DNA of 6,091 nucleotides from a bacterium UBP12_UBA5184 (GCA_002413145.1 DHWK01000167.1:1-6091), one strand, 5' to 3'. Numbered from the stretch's first letter, positions 1 to 5,951 are shown. Notes: generated by a model from the sequence alone, not told the origin. Numbers and translations: made by a program.

Positions 1-19
1 AGATGTGTATAAGAGACAG
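1..19 (+). other. Nextera/Tn5 mosaic-end adapter remnant
   Basis: Bases 1-19 read AGATGTGTATAAGAGACAG, which is exactly the 19-base Tn5 mosaic end used in Nextera (tagmentation) libraries. It is library adapter left at the end of an assembled contig, not genomic sequence. Translated in the frame of the downstream gene it gives the artefactual residues (M/V)YKRQ. Genomic sequence begins at base 20. This also shows that the contig really ends here, so the missing 5' part of the antiporter gene was not assembled. Confidence 0.97.
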
Positions 20-1018
20 GTCGTGGTGGCCGCGGCGAAGCTGCTTCGTCGGTTCGACTTGAACGACTACCTGCTCGATAGCGTCATCACGTTGATCGCG
101 CCCTACGCCGTCTATCTTTTCACCGACGCGATTCAGTTCGGCGGCATCGGTCCTTCGCCGGTCCTCGCGACCGTGACCGCCGGAATCTTCGTGAGTCGCC
201 AGTCGGCGAAGATCTTCGACCCGGATTCTCGGCTCATCGCGTACTCCGTCTGGGAGCTCTTGATCTTCCTCCTGAACGGTTTGGTGTTCATCACGATCGG
301 CTTGCAACTGCGCACGATCGTGACCGATCCGAGCTTCTCCGGGCGCGGCCTCTGGGTCGGAATCGCAATCAGCCTGCTCGTGATCGTCGTCCGCATCGCA
401 TGGGTCTATCCCGCGACCTACCTGCCGCGCTGGCTTTCACGCACGATTCGCGAACGCGAGCCGTTTCCGGCGCCCAATTACGTTTTCATCGTCGCCTGGT
501 CGGGGATGCGCGGGATCGTCTCGCTGGCGGCCGCGCTCGCGCTGCCGTACGATTTCCCGGAACGAAACACGATCTTCTTCATCGCCTTCTGCGTGATATT
601 CGCTACCCTCGTCTTCCAGGGGCTGACGCTGATGCCGATCCTGAAGTTGCTGCGCATCGATTCCGACGAAAATCTCGCCGCGCGCGAGATCGAGGTGCGC
701 GTCCAAGCGTTGCGCGCCGGCGTGAAGCGCATGCGCGAGCTCGAGCCGAGTTTCGATTCCACCGAATACTGGGAGGTCGAAGGGCGTATCCTCGGCGAGT
801 ACGAGTACCGCATCGTCCACCTGCTCAGTCACCTCGACGGCAAGGCCGGCGGCGCCGGCGAACCCTCCGAGATCGCGATCGATCACCGGCTCGAAGAGGA
901 GGCGCTGCAAGCCGAACGCGCCGAGATCATGCGACTGCGCAGCGCCGGCGAAATCCCCGACGAGGTCTATCGCAAGATCGAGTACGACCTCGACTTGGCA
1001 AACGCGCGCATGACCTAG
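20..1018 (+). CDS. Na+/H+ antiporter, CPA1 (NhaP-like) family, 5'-truncated
   Basis: This is the C-terminal part of a monovalent cation/proton antiporter (Na_H_Exchanger fold) of the inner membrane, which exchanges protons for Na+ or K+ in pH and salt homeostasis. About 332 genomic residues remain, ending at TAG 1016-1018; bacterial CPA1 proteins are usually about 520-550 residues. Several hydrophobic helices are visible: LITLIAPYAVYLF-like near the start, WELLIFLLNGLVFITIGLQL, GLWVGIAISLLVIVVRIAWV, then the family-typical WSGMRGIVSLAAALALP, and a last helix IIFFIAFCVIFATLVFQGLTL. A charged cytoplasmic tail of about 110 residues follows, rich in Glu and Arg and probably helical. The missing N-terminal part would carry the conserved acidic ion-binding residues, so activity cannot be judged. 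An apparent GTG start at base 5 lies inside the adapter and is false. The gene converges on surE with a 10-base gap. Confidence 0.9.
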   Translation, partial: VVVAAAKLLRRFDLNDYLLDSVITLIAPYAVYLFTDAIQFGGIGPSPVLATVTAGIFVSRQSAKIFDPDSRLIAYSVWELLIFLLNGLVFITIGLQLRTIVTDPSFSGRGLWVGIAISLLVIVVRIAWVYPATYLPRWLSRTIREREPFPAPNYVFIVAWSGMRGIVSLAAALALPYDFPERNTIFFIAFCVIFATLVFQGLTLMPILKLLRIDSDENLAAREIEVRVQALRAGVKRMRELEPSFDSTEYWEVEGRILGEYEYRIVHLLSHLDGKAGGAGEPSEIAIDHRLEEEALQAERAEIMRLRSAGEIPDEVYRKIEYDLDLANARMT

Positions 1019-1028
1019 GAGTTAGTTG

Positions 1029-1820
1029 CTAGCCCGCGCGCGACCGGCGCGACGCGCTCAGCCGCTGGCCGAGCGCCGCGTCGTCGGTGCGATCGATCGA
1101 GATCGGGGTGATGCTGACGTAGCCGTCCCGAATGGCGGCGAGATCGGTTCCCTCTTCGATCTGGGACGGATCGAACGAGCCCCCGACCCAGTAGTAGGTC
1201 CCGCCACGCGGATCGGTTCGCCGGTCGAGCCGGTCGCGATACGGCTTGCGGCCTTGAATGGTCCAGCGCGTCCCGCGCAACTGTTCGCGCGCGACGTTCG
1301 GCACGTTGACGTTCAGCAGGACCAGGGGCGGCAAGCCGTCGGCAAGGACGTCGCGCGCCGTATCGGCGGCAACCGATGCGGCGGTCTTCCAATGATGGTC
1401 CTTGGCGTGTTCGGGCCAACTCGCCGCGAGCGAAACGGCCATCGAAGGAGCCCCGATGATGACTCCCTCGATGGCCGCGGCTACCGTCCCGGAGTAGTTG
1501 ACGTCGTCACCGAGATTGCTGCCCCGATTGATCCCGCTGACGACGAGCGACGGCATCCCGCCGCACAGATCGTAGGCGCCGATGACCACGCAGTCGGCCG
1601 GCGTCCCCGAGCAGCGATACGTCGGCACGCTGCGATCGCGAACCGCCGCGACGCGCACCGGCGACTTGATCGAGATCGAATGTCCGACCCCGCTCATGTC
1701 TTGCTCCGGGGCGACGACCGTCACGTCGCCGACCGCTTGCAGCGCGTCGGCGACTGCCGTGATCCCGAAGCTCGTGTAGCCGTCGTCGTTAACGACGAGG
1801 ATCTTGGGGCGATCGGTCAC
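1029..1820 (-). CDS. surE: 5'/3'-nucleotidase SurE
   Basis: SurE is a metal-dependent phosphatase that dephosphorylates nucleoside 5'- and 3'-monophosphates and is linked to stationary-phase survival. The product is 263 residues, close to the usual 250-265. Active-site features are all visible: ILVVNDDGY near the N terminus (N11, D12, D13), the APEQDMSG loop (S43) and SGINRGSNLGDDVNYSGT (N98), which together form the metal and substrate site. I chose GTG at 1820 because it places the signature beta strand at residue 7, and because GTG overlaps the stop of the upstream holin-like gene (GTGA, 1817-1820), the layout expected for translational coupling. The open frame continues upstream to 1913 but only through the neighbouring gene. 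Shine-Dalgarno complementarity is weak (GGAG about 14 bases upstream), also consistent with coupling. The C-terminal tail is Arg/Ser-rich and unremarkable. Confidence 0.95.
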   Translation of the reverse strand: MTDRPKILVVNDDGYTSFGITAVADALQAVGDVTVVAPEQDMSGVGHSISIKSPVRVAAVRDRSVPTYRCSGTPADCVVIGAYDLCGGMPSLVVSGINRGSNLGDDVNYSGTVAAAIEGVIIGAPSMAVSLAASWPEHAKDHHWKTAASVAADTARDVLADGLPPLVLLNVNVPNVAREQLRGTRWTIQGRKPYRDRLDRRTDPRGGTYYWVGGSFDPSQIEEGTDLAAIRDGYVSITPISIDRTDDAALGQRLSASRRSRAG

Positions 1821-2248
1821 CGAGGCGTCTGCCGCTCCGTCCCGACTTCCTTGACGAGGTGCGATAGAACGAACGAGACGATCGAGAGGATCAGCGCGGA
1901 GACGAAGATCCACGGGAAGAACCCGTCGATGGTCAGCCCGATCGGACCGATCAGCGTCACGATCCAGAGCGTGATCGCATTGATCACGAGCGTGAAGAGC
2001 CCGAGCGTCACGATCTCGACCGGTAAGGTCAAGACGATGAGGATCGGCCGCAAGATCGCGTTGATGATCCCGAGGACCAAAGCCGCGATGATCGGCGTCC
2101 AGATCGGGTCGTGCGCGTGTACGTGGGCGGCGCCCGGGAAGACGAACACGACGAAGAACATCGCCGCAATATTGACGAGGAGCCGTATCAGGAAGTGAAT
2201 GGCTGGCCTCCTTATTTCAGATGGCGCGGGGAGACTGGCCCGCTCCAT
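1817..2248 (-). CDS. Phage_holin_4_2 (DUF360)-type four-helix membrane protein
   Basis: This is a small integral membrane protein of the family named after phage holins but common on bacterial chromosomes, where its function is unknown. The coordinates give the ATG-started form (143 residues). Family signatures are clear: FLIRLLVNIAAMFFVVFVFPG (helix 1), WTPIIAALVLGIINAILRPILIVLTLP (helix 2, with the conserved NAxLRP), LGLFTLVINAITLWIVTLI (helix 3) and FFPWIFVSALILSIVSFVLSHLV (helix 4). A His-rich loop, HVHAHD, follows helix 1. Homologues normally begin two or three residues before FLIRLL, which corresponds to an ATT codon at 2198-2200. That ATT lies six bases after a perfect AAGGAGG, so the true product may be 127 residues starting at ATT. 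The ATG at 2248 has only AGGA ten bases upstream and adds 16 unremarkable residues. The gene lies downstream of uvrC and overlaps surE by four bases. Despite the family name, nothing suggests prophage here. Confidence 0.88.
   Translation of the reverse strand: MERASLPAPSEIRRPAIHFLIRLLVNIAAMFFVVFVFPGAAHVHAHDPIWTPIIAALVLGIINAILRPILIVLTLPVEIVTLGLFTLVINAITLWIVTLIGPIGLTIDGFFPWIFVSALILSIVSFVLSHLVKEVGTERQTPR
2207..2213 (-). promoter_or_regulatory. Strong Shine-Dalgarno AAGGAGG in front of an ATT codon
   Basis: On the - strand AAGGAGG lies six bases (CCAGCC) before ATT at 2200, in frame with the holin-like protein. It is the best ribosome-binding site in the window and is placed to start translation at ATT, not at the ATG at 2248, which lies upstream of it. 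Confidence 0.7.
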
Positions 2249-2301
2249 CGGCTGAGTTTCCTAGAGGCGCCGAAGAACCCCCGTACCGCGTAGCCCCACT
2301 A

Positions 2302-4299
2302 CTAAGCCTCCAAGGCAGCCTTCACCGACGCCGCGAGCGCCGCGGTCATCCCCTTGACCGCCGCGAGCTCGTCGACGCCGGCGCGTTTGATCGCCGCCAG
2401 CGAACCGAACGCGTTGAGCAGGCGCCGGCGCCGCACCGGACCGACCCCGGCGAGCGCGTCGAGGGCCGAGCGCGTCATCGCCCGGCCGCGCCGCTTGCGG
2501 TGAAATTCGACGGCGAAACGGTGCGCTTCGTCGCGCACGCGCATCACCAGATGCAGGCCCGGAGAACCCGGCGGCAGGACGATCGGCTCCATTTGTCCCG
2601 GGACGTAGAGCCATTCGTGCTCTTTGGCGAGCCCGGCGACCGGAATACCCCATAGTTCGAGTTCTTCGAGGACCTCGACGACGGCGTTGAGTTGTCCCTT
2701 GCCGCCATCGATCAAAAGCAGATCGGGCCTGTGGTGAAACCTCTCCTTACGCCTGAGCTGCGCTTCGAGCGTTTCGTCCTCGCGAATGCTCGCCGGATCT
2801 TCTTCGCCCGGCGCGTTCGTGTCGGCGCGCAGATAACGCAGACGCCGCCGCAACGTCTCTTGCATCATCGCAAAGTCGTTCGAACCTCGATCGTAGCGGA
2901 TCTTGAAGCGGCGATAGTCACTCTTCTTCGCCCGCCCTTCAACGAAGACCACCATCGAGGCGACCGGGTTCGTGCCTTGGGTATTCGAGATGTCGTAGCA
3001 CTCGATGCGATGCGGGGGTTCGGGGAGATCGAGCGCCGCCGCGAGTTCGGTCAGCGAGCGGGCCGAGATCGTCTCCTGTAATTCTTGGTGCGCGAGGTAG
3101 GCCTTGAGATTCTGCTCGGCGTTTTCGCGAACCAGGCGCAGGTATTCGGCGCGCGGTCCGCGCTGCGCGAGCAGGATGCGAACCCGTTGGCCTTTGAGTT
3201 CGCCGAGCCACGTTTCGATCACGCCGAGTTCCGAGGGCAAGGTTTCGACCAAAATCTCTTTGGGAATCGTCGCCGCCGAGGCCGGCCGGCGCGCGCGCGC
3301 CTTGAGCGCGACCGGCACCTCGTTGTCGCGCGCCTCGCGCAGCGCGAGCGGCGAGACGCCGTCGGTGACACCGATGTTCGTCTGCGCGGCCCGTGCGGTG
3401 TAGAACTGCTTGAAGAATTCGCCGAAGAGCACGTCGTCGGGTTGATCGGCGACGCCGTCGAGCATGAAATGCTCTTGGCCGATCAGTTTGCCGCCACGTA
3501 CCATGAAAACTTGCATGCAGGCTTGACCCTGGGCCTTCGCCGCGGCGATGAGATCCATGTCGATGCGCGAGCGCCAAACGACCTTTTGGCCCTCGGTGAC
3601 GCGCCGCACTGCAACGATGCGGTCGCGCAGATGGGCGGCCGCTTCGTAATTCATGCGTTGCGCGGCGTCGCCCATCTCGTGGTTCAGCCGGTCCAAGAGA
3701 CGGTCTTGCTGGCCCTCCAAGAATAACACGACCTCGTCGACGAGCTCGTCGTATTCCGGCTCGCTCTGATAACCGACGCACGGTGCGAGGCAGCGTCTGA
3801 TATGGTACTGCAAGCAGGGCCGCTTTCGTTTCCCGTCGATCGGCTCGCGACAGGTGCGCAGCGGAAAGACGACGCGCACCAGGTTGATCAGCTCGCGCAG
3901 GCCGTGGGCGTTCGTATATGGCCCGAAGTAGCGGGCGCCGTCGTCGCGCACGACTCGCGTGAAGGTTACGCGTGGAAACGGTTCGTTCGTGACCTTCAGG
4001 TAGGGATAACGTTTGTCGTCCCGCAGCCGAACGTTAAAGGGCGGCTGGTGCCGCTTGATCAGATTCGCTTCCAGAATCAACGATTCGACTTCGTTGCTGA
4101 CGACGATCCAGCGCACGTCCGCGACGCGTTCGATCATTTGGAGCGTGCGCGGCGCGAGCAACGCCGAGTCTTGAAAGTAGGAACGGACGCGATTGCGCAA
4201 CGAGATCGCTTTGCCGATATACAGAATCCGTTCGCGCTCGCCGAGCATCAAATAGACGCCCGGGGCATCGGGAATCCGGCCGAGCGTCTGGTTCCTCAG
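2302..4299 (-). CDS. uvrC: Excinuclease ABC subunit C (UvrC)
   Basis: UvrC is the nuclease of UvrABC nucleotide-excision repair and cuts on both sides of a UvrB-bound lesion. Started at CTG 4299 it is 665 residues (E. coli UvrC is 610). Domains in order: GIY-YIG nuclease (PGVYLM at 13-18, ILYIGKA at 25-31, catalytic Glu in NEVESLILEANLIK near 77); four cysteines C150, C162, C170 and C174, the Fe-S ligand pattern of UvrC; UVR/UvrB-binding helix near 200-234; RNase H-like 5' nuclease (YDISN with D436, LLIDGGKGQ with D531, EAHRF with H593); and tandem helix-hairpin-helix at about 615-665. Two stretches look longer than in typical UvrC: 307-344 before IPKEIL, and about 490-522 before the LLIDGG strand. 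The open frame extends upstream to 4836, but there it shadows the secreted-protein gene and is Arg-rich. No ATG, GTG or TTG lies between that gene's end and the GIY motif. CTG overlaps its TGA (CTGA, 4296-4299). Confidence 0.96.
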   Translation of the reverse strand: MRNQTLGRIPDAPGVYLMLGERERILYIGKAISLRNRVRSYFQDSALLAPRTLQMIERVADVRWIVVSNEVESLILEANLIKRHQPPFNVRLRDDKRYPYLKVTNEPFPRVTFTRVVRDDGARYFGPYTNAHGLRELINLVRVVFPLRTCREPIDGKRKRPCLQYHIRRCLAPCVGYQSEPEYDELVDEVVLFLEGQQDRLLDRLNHEMGDAAQRMNYEAAAHLRDRIVAVRRVTEGQKVVWRSRIDMDLIAAAKAQGQACMQVFMVRGGKLIGQEHFMLDGVADQPDDVLFGEFFKQFYTARAAQTNIGVTDGVSPLALREARDNEVPVALKARARRPASAATIPKEILVETLPSELGVIETWLGELKGQRVRILLAQRGPRAEYLRLVRENAEQNLKAYLAHQELQETISARSLTELAAALDLPEPPHRIECYDISNTQGTNPVASMVVFVEGRAKKSDYRRFKIRYDRGSNDFAMMQETLRRRLRYLRADTNAPGEEDPASIREDETLEAQLRRKERFHHRPDLLLIDGGKGQLNAVVEVLEELELWGIPVAGLAKEHEWLYVPGQMEPIVLPPGSPGLHLVMRVRDEAHRFAVEFHRKRRGRAMTRSALDALAGVGPVRRRRLLNAFGSLAAIKRAGVDELAAVKGMTAALAASVKAALEA

Positions 4300-4892
4300 C
4301 GGCGCTGCGAGTCGTTCGCGGCGGCAGCCGCCAGCGCGTACGCGGCGTCGGCGTCCGATTTCGCGCCGGCGACGTCGCCCGAGAAATAGCGATCGAGCGC
4401 CGCACGATAGCGCGCCGTGGCGGCGGCTAGCGGATCGGCTTTCAATTGCTGGACGCGTTCGATTTCGTTGCGCGCCCGCAAGAGCTCGGGCGGCAACGTC
4501 GCCGGGAGCGGGATCGCTCGGTTCGGTACGAGATAGGCGGGCGGCGCCGGCGTTCCGAGAACGGGGACCTGCGTGTGCGCGAGCGCGCCGTTTGCCATGC
4601 CTGCCGCAAGGGCGGCGTCGTAGGTCGCGCTCGTGCGATCGCCGGCGCGGAAGCGCGCGAGCGCCAAAGCGTACAAGAAATTCGCCTGCGACGTCGCCGC
4701 CAGGTTCGCGCCGGCCGCGTTTGCGGCGCGGGCCCGCACGACCGCCATATAGGCATCGTTTAGCGCCCGCTGGGTCGTGCCGATCGGCGGCGGTGGCGGC
4801 GGAAGCACTTGAGCGACCGCCTGACTTCCCAGGCAAAGGACGGCGGCGAGCGCTGCGAGGAGCGATTTCACGACGCTACCTATAACCGTCAT
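4296..4892 (-). CDS. Secreted Ala-rich protein with two TPR-like hairpins, function unknown
   Basis: I do not recognise a named family. The 198-residue product begins with a clear Sec signal peptide: Lys9, hydrophobic LLAALAAVLCLG, then AVA-Q with likely cleavage after residue 27. Cys20 does not fit a lipobox (Leu precedes it), so a soluble periplasmic or exported protein is likelier than a lipoprotein. A run of six prolines (31-36) follows. Two segments resemble each other and the helix pairs of tetratricopeptide repeats: about 70-102 (RFRAGDRTSATYDAALAAG) and about 159-193 (RYFSGDVAGAKSDADAAYA), sharing the pattern aromatic-x-x-GD-x3-A-x2-DA. Between them is a Pro-rich linker (about 109-136). 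The ATG overlaps the DedA stop (ATGA, 4889-4892) and the gene's own stop overlaps uvrC, so it is embedded in the operon. GTG at 4871 would give a more compact signal peptide starting (V)KSLLAAL and is a possible alternative start. Confidence 0.8.
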   Translation of the reverse strand: MTVIGSVVKSLLAALAAVLCLGSQAVAQVLPPPPPPIGTTQRALNDAYMAVVRARAANAAGANLAATSQANFLYALALARFRAGDRTSATYDAALAAGMANGALAHTQVPVLGTPAPPAYLVPNRAIPLPATLPPELLRARNEIERVQQLKADPLAAATARYRAALDRYFSGDVAGAKSDADAAYALAAAAANDSQRR

Positions 4893-5503
4893 TCGGCGCG
4901 AGTGGCTTCGTTGTGAGGCTTGCGCAAGAGCCGGTAGGCGACGACGACGGCGAGCAGCACCAAAAATCCGCCCAGAAAGCCGAGCGAGAATCGATGGATA
5001 TGGGGCGTGATCTCATCGATGTGACTGCCGAACGCGTTTCCGAGCCAGGCCAAGCCGAAGCAGAAGAGCGACGAGCCGATCAGGGTGTAGAGGAAGAAAA
5101 AGCGCTTCTGCATCCGTGAGACGCCCGCCGGCAGGGCGGCGACGCCGCGCACAAACGGGATGAAGCGGCAGATCAACACCACGACGTTGCCGTGGCGCTC
5201 GTAGAATGCGTGGAAACGATCGAGCTTGTCCTCATCGAGTTTAAGGTATTTGCCCCAGCGCGCGACGAAGGGCCGGCCCCCGTAGTACCCGACGGCGTAC
5301 AAGATCCCGCCGCCGACGAGCTCGCCGGCGGTCGCGACCAAAGCCGCCAGCCACCAGCTCGAAAGATGACCCGTCGCCGCCAAGGCGCCCGCCGCCGGGA
5401 CGACCACTTCGGTGCCCACCGGGAGCCCCAGATTTCCGAGGAGCATGGCGAGGAACAAGCCAGGGTAGCCGAAGCTGTCGACCAGGTTCAAGAAAAACTG
5501 CAC
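4889..5503 (-). CDS. DedA-family (VTT/SNARE-associated) membrane protein
   Basis: DedA proteins are inner-membrane proteins. Members act as undecaprenyl-phosphate or phospholipid translocases and are needed for envelope integrity and proton-linked homeostasis. The 204-residue product has the family length and order: a re-entrant N-terminal region with GNLGLPVGTEVVVPAAGALA (E32, matching the essential acidic residue), GELVGGGILYAVGYYGGR (E61, where many members have Asp), the signature CRFIPFVRGVAALPAGVSRM (R113, P116, R119), and hydrophobic segments at about 132-157 and 172-194. The coordinates give the GTG-started form. GTG 5503 has only a weak GGAA upstream. An in-frame CTG at 5515, six bases after GGAGG, would add LEQV and gives an N terminus (LEQVVQFFLNL) that looks equally natural. 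The stop overlaps the start of the secreted-protein gene by four bases. The exact substrate cannot be inferred. Confidence 0.92.
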   Translation of the reverse strand: MQFFLNLVDSFGYPGLFLAMLLGNLGLPVGTEVVVPAAGALAATGHLSSWWLAALVATAGELVGGGILYAVGYYGGRPFVARWGKYLKLDEDKLDRFHAFYERHGNVVVLICRFIPFVRGVAALPAGVSRMQKRFFFLYTLIGSSLFCFGLAWLGNAFGSHIDEITPHIHRFSLGFLGGFLVLLAVVVAYRLLRKPHNEATRAE

Positions 5504-5521
5504 GACCTGTTCCAGTCGGGG

Positions 5522-5526
5522 CCTCC
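5522..5526 (-). promoter_or_regulatory. Shine-Dalgarno GGAGG in front of a CTG codon (DedA gene)
   Basis: On the - strand GGAGG is followed by six bases (CCCCGA) and then CTG at 5515, in frame with DedA. The next canonical candidate, GTG 5503, is 18 bases away, too far for this site to serve well. Confidence 0.6.
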
Positions 5527-5540
5527 ACTCGCCAAGGTCA

Positions 5541-5558
5541 GCCGGGATGCTACCCGGC
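5541..5558 (-). other. Hairpin across the stop codon of the Clp N-domain gene
   Basis: A perfect 6-base inverted repeat, GCCGGG/CCCGGC with a six-base loop, contains the TAG stop (5550-5552) of the Clp N-domain gene. On the - strand it is followed by TGACCTTGG, with no T-run, so it is not a standard intrinsic terminator. It could slow ribosomes or protect a processed 3' end between this gene and DedA. In such GC-rich DNA it could also be chance. Confidence 0.45.
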
Positions 5559-5951
5559 CCGGCGGACGTTCCCTTCGGAGCGCGCTAATATCTCTGCCGC
5601 GGCGCTCAGCCCCTCGGCGACGATCGACCGCAACAAGCCGATCGGTTCGACCGAATTCGTCGCGCCGGCGGCGCTTTCGGCCATTTCGACGATCGTCCGG
5701 ACGCGCGGGGTGACCAGAATTCCGTCCCACATGTGATCGTCGCCGGTTCCGAGCGCTCGCCGCAGCGCCGCGTGCAGTTCGTCTTTCCCAACGCGCAACT
5801 CGAGTAGATATGCAGCCGTCGCCTGATCGGGCTCCTCGCAGAGCGCTAGCAAAAGGTGCTCCGCGCCGACGTAGTAGTGGTTGAGGTTGCGGCATTCTTG
5901 TTCGGCGAGCCGCAGTATGCGCTTGGCCGCCGGGCTAAAACGGTTAAACAC
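5550..5951 (-). CDS. Stand-alone Clp N-terminal domain protein
   Basis: The 133-residue product consists of the double Clp N (Clp_N) repeat found at the front of ClpC/ClpA-type unfoldases, with no AAA+ ATPase after it. Repeat 1 is well conserved (1-67: MFNRFSPAAKRILRLAEQE, then LNHYYVGAEHLLLALCEE). Repeat 2 (about 78-127) starts well with LVTPRVRTIVEMAES but is degenerate where the family has HNYIGTEHILLGL. In ClpC this domain binds adaptors and substrates, so a free copy could be an adaptor, a decoy or a regulator of a Clp protease; this is inference. It ends at a clean TAG with room for no ATPase, so it is complete rather than a truncated clpC. The GTG start at 5951 has GAGG eight bases upstream and gives the canonical MFxRF N terminus. 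It is the first gene of the - strand series, divergent from the SdhA-like gene. Confidence 0.88.
   Translation of the reverse strand: MFNRFSPAAKRILRLAEQECRNLNHYYVGAEHLLLALCEEPDQATAAYLLELRVGKDELHAALRRALGTGDDHMWDGILVTPRVRTIVEMAESAAGATNSVEPIGLLRSIVAEGLSAAAEILARSEGNVRRAG

Noticed and set aside
437..910. - strand open frame opposite the antiporter tail
   Set aside because: Shadow of the real antiporter frame; no recognisable motif or ribosome site.
1034..1052. GC-rich inverted repeat CGCGC/GCGCG in the surE 3' end
   Set aside because: Low-complexity alternating CG within coding sequence and no T-tract; not a supportable terminator.
1821..1913. 31-residue N-terminal extension of SurE
   Set aside because: It lies inside the upstream gene and is absent from the SurE family. 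The GTGA overlap at 1817-1820 gives a better start.
1026..2198. Long + strand open frame (390 codons) opposite surE and the holin-like gene
   Set aside because: Antisense shadow created by high G+C at third codon positions. It is Arg/Asp-rich with no domain, and both - strand genes have clear family motifs.
2226..2243. Small inverted repeat GCGGG/CCCGC between uvrC and the holin-like gene
   Set aside because: Only five base pairs with an eight-base loop and no T-run, which is expected by chance in GC-rich DNA.
1817..2248. Possible prophage because of the holin-family name
   Set aside because: The Phage_holin_4_2 family is mostly chromosomal and unrelated to lysis. No endolysin, integrase or structural phage gene is nearby.
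4300..4836. 179-codon upstream extension of the uvrC reading frame starting at ATG 4836
   Set aside because: Its translation is Arg-rich and low in hydrophobics, typical of an out-of-frame shadow. It fully overlaps the secreted-protein gene, which has a convincing signal peptide. UvrC homologues start just before the GIY-YIG domain.
5488..5895. 135-codon - strand frame overlapping the Clp N-domain gene
   Set aside because: Arg-rich out-of-frame translation; the 5550-5951 frame carries the Clp_N motifs.
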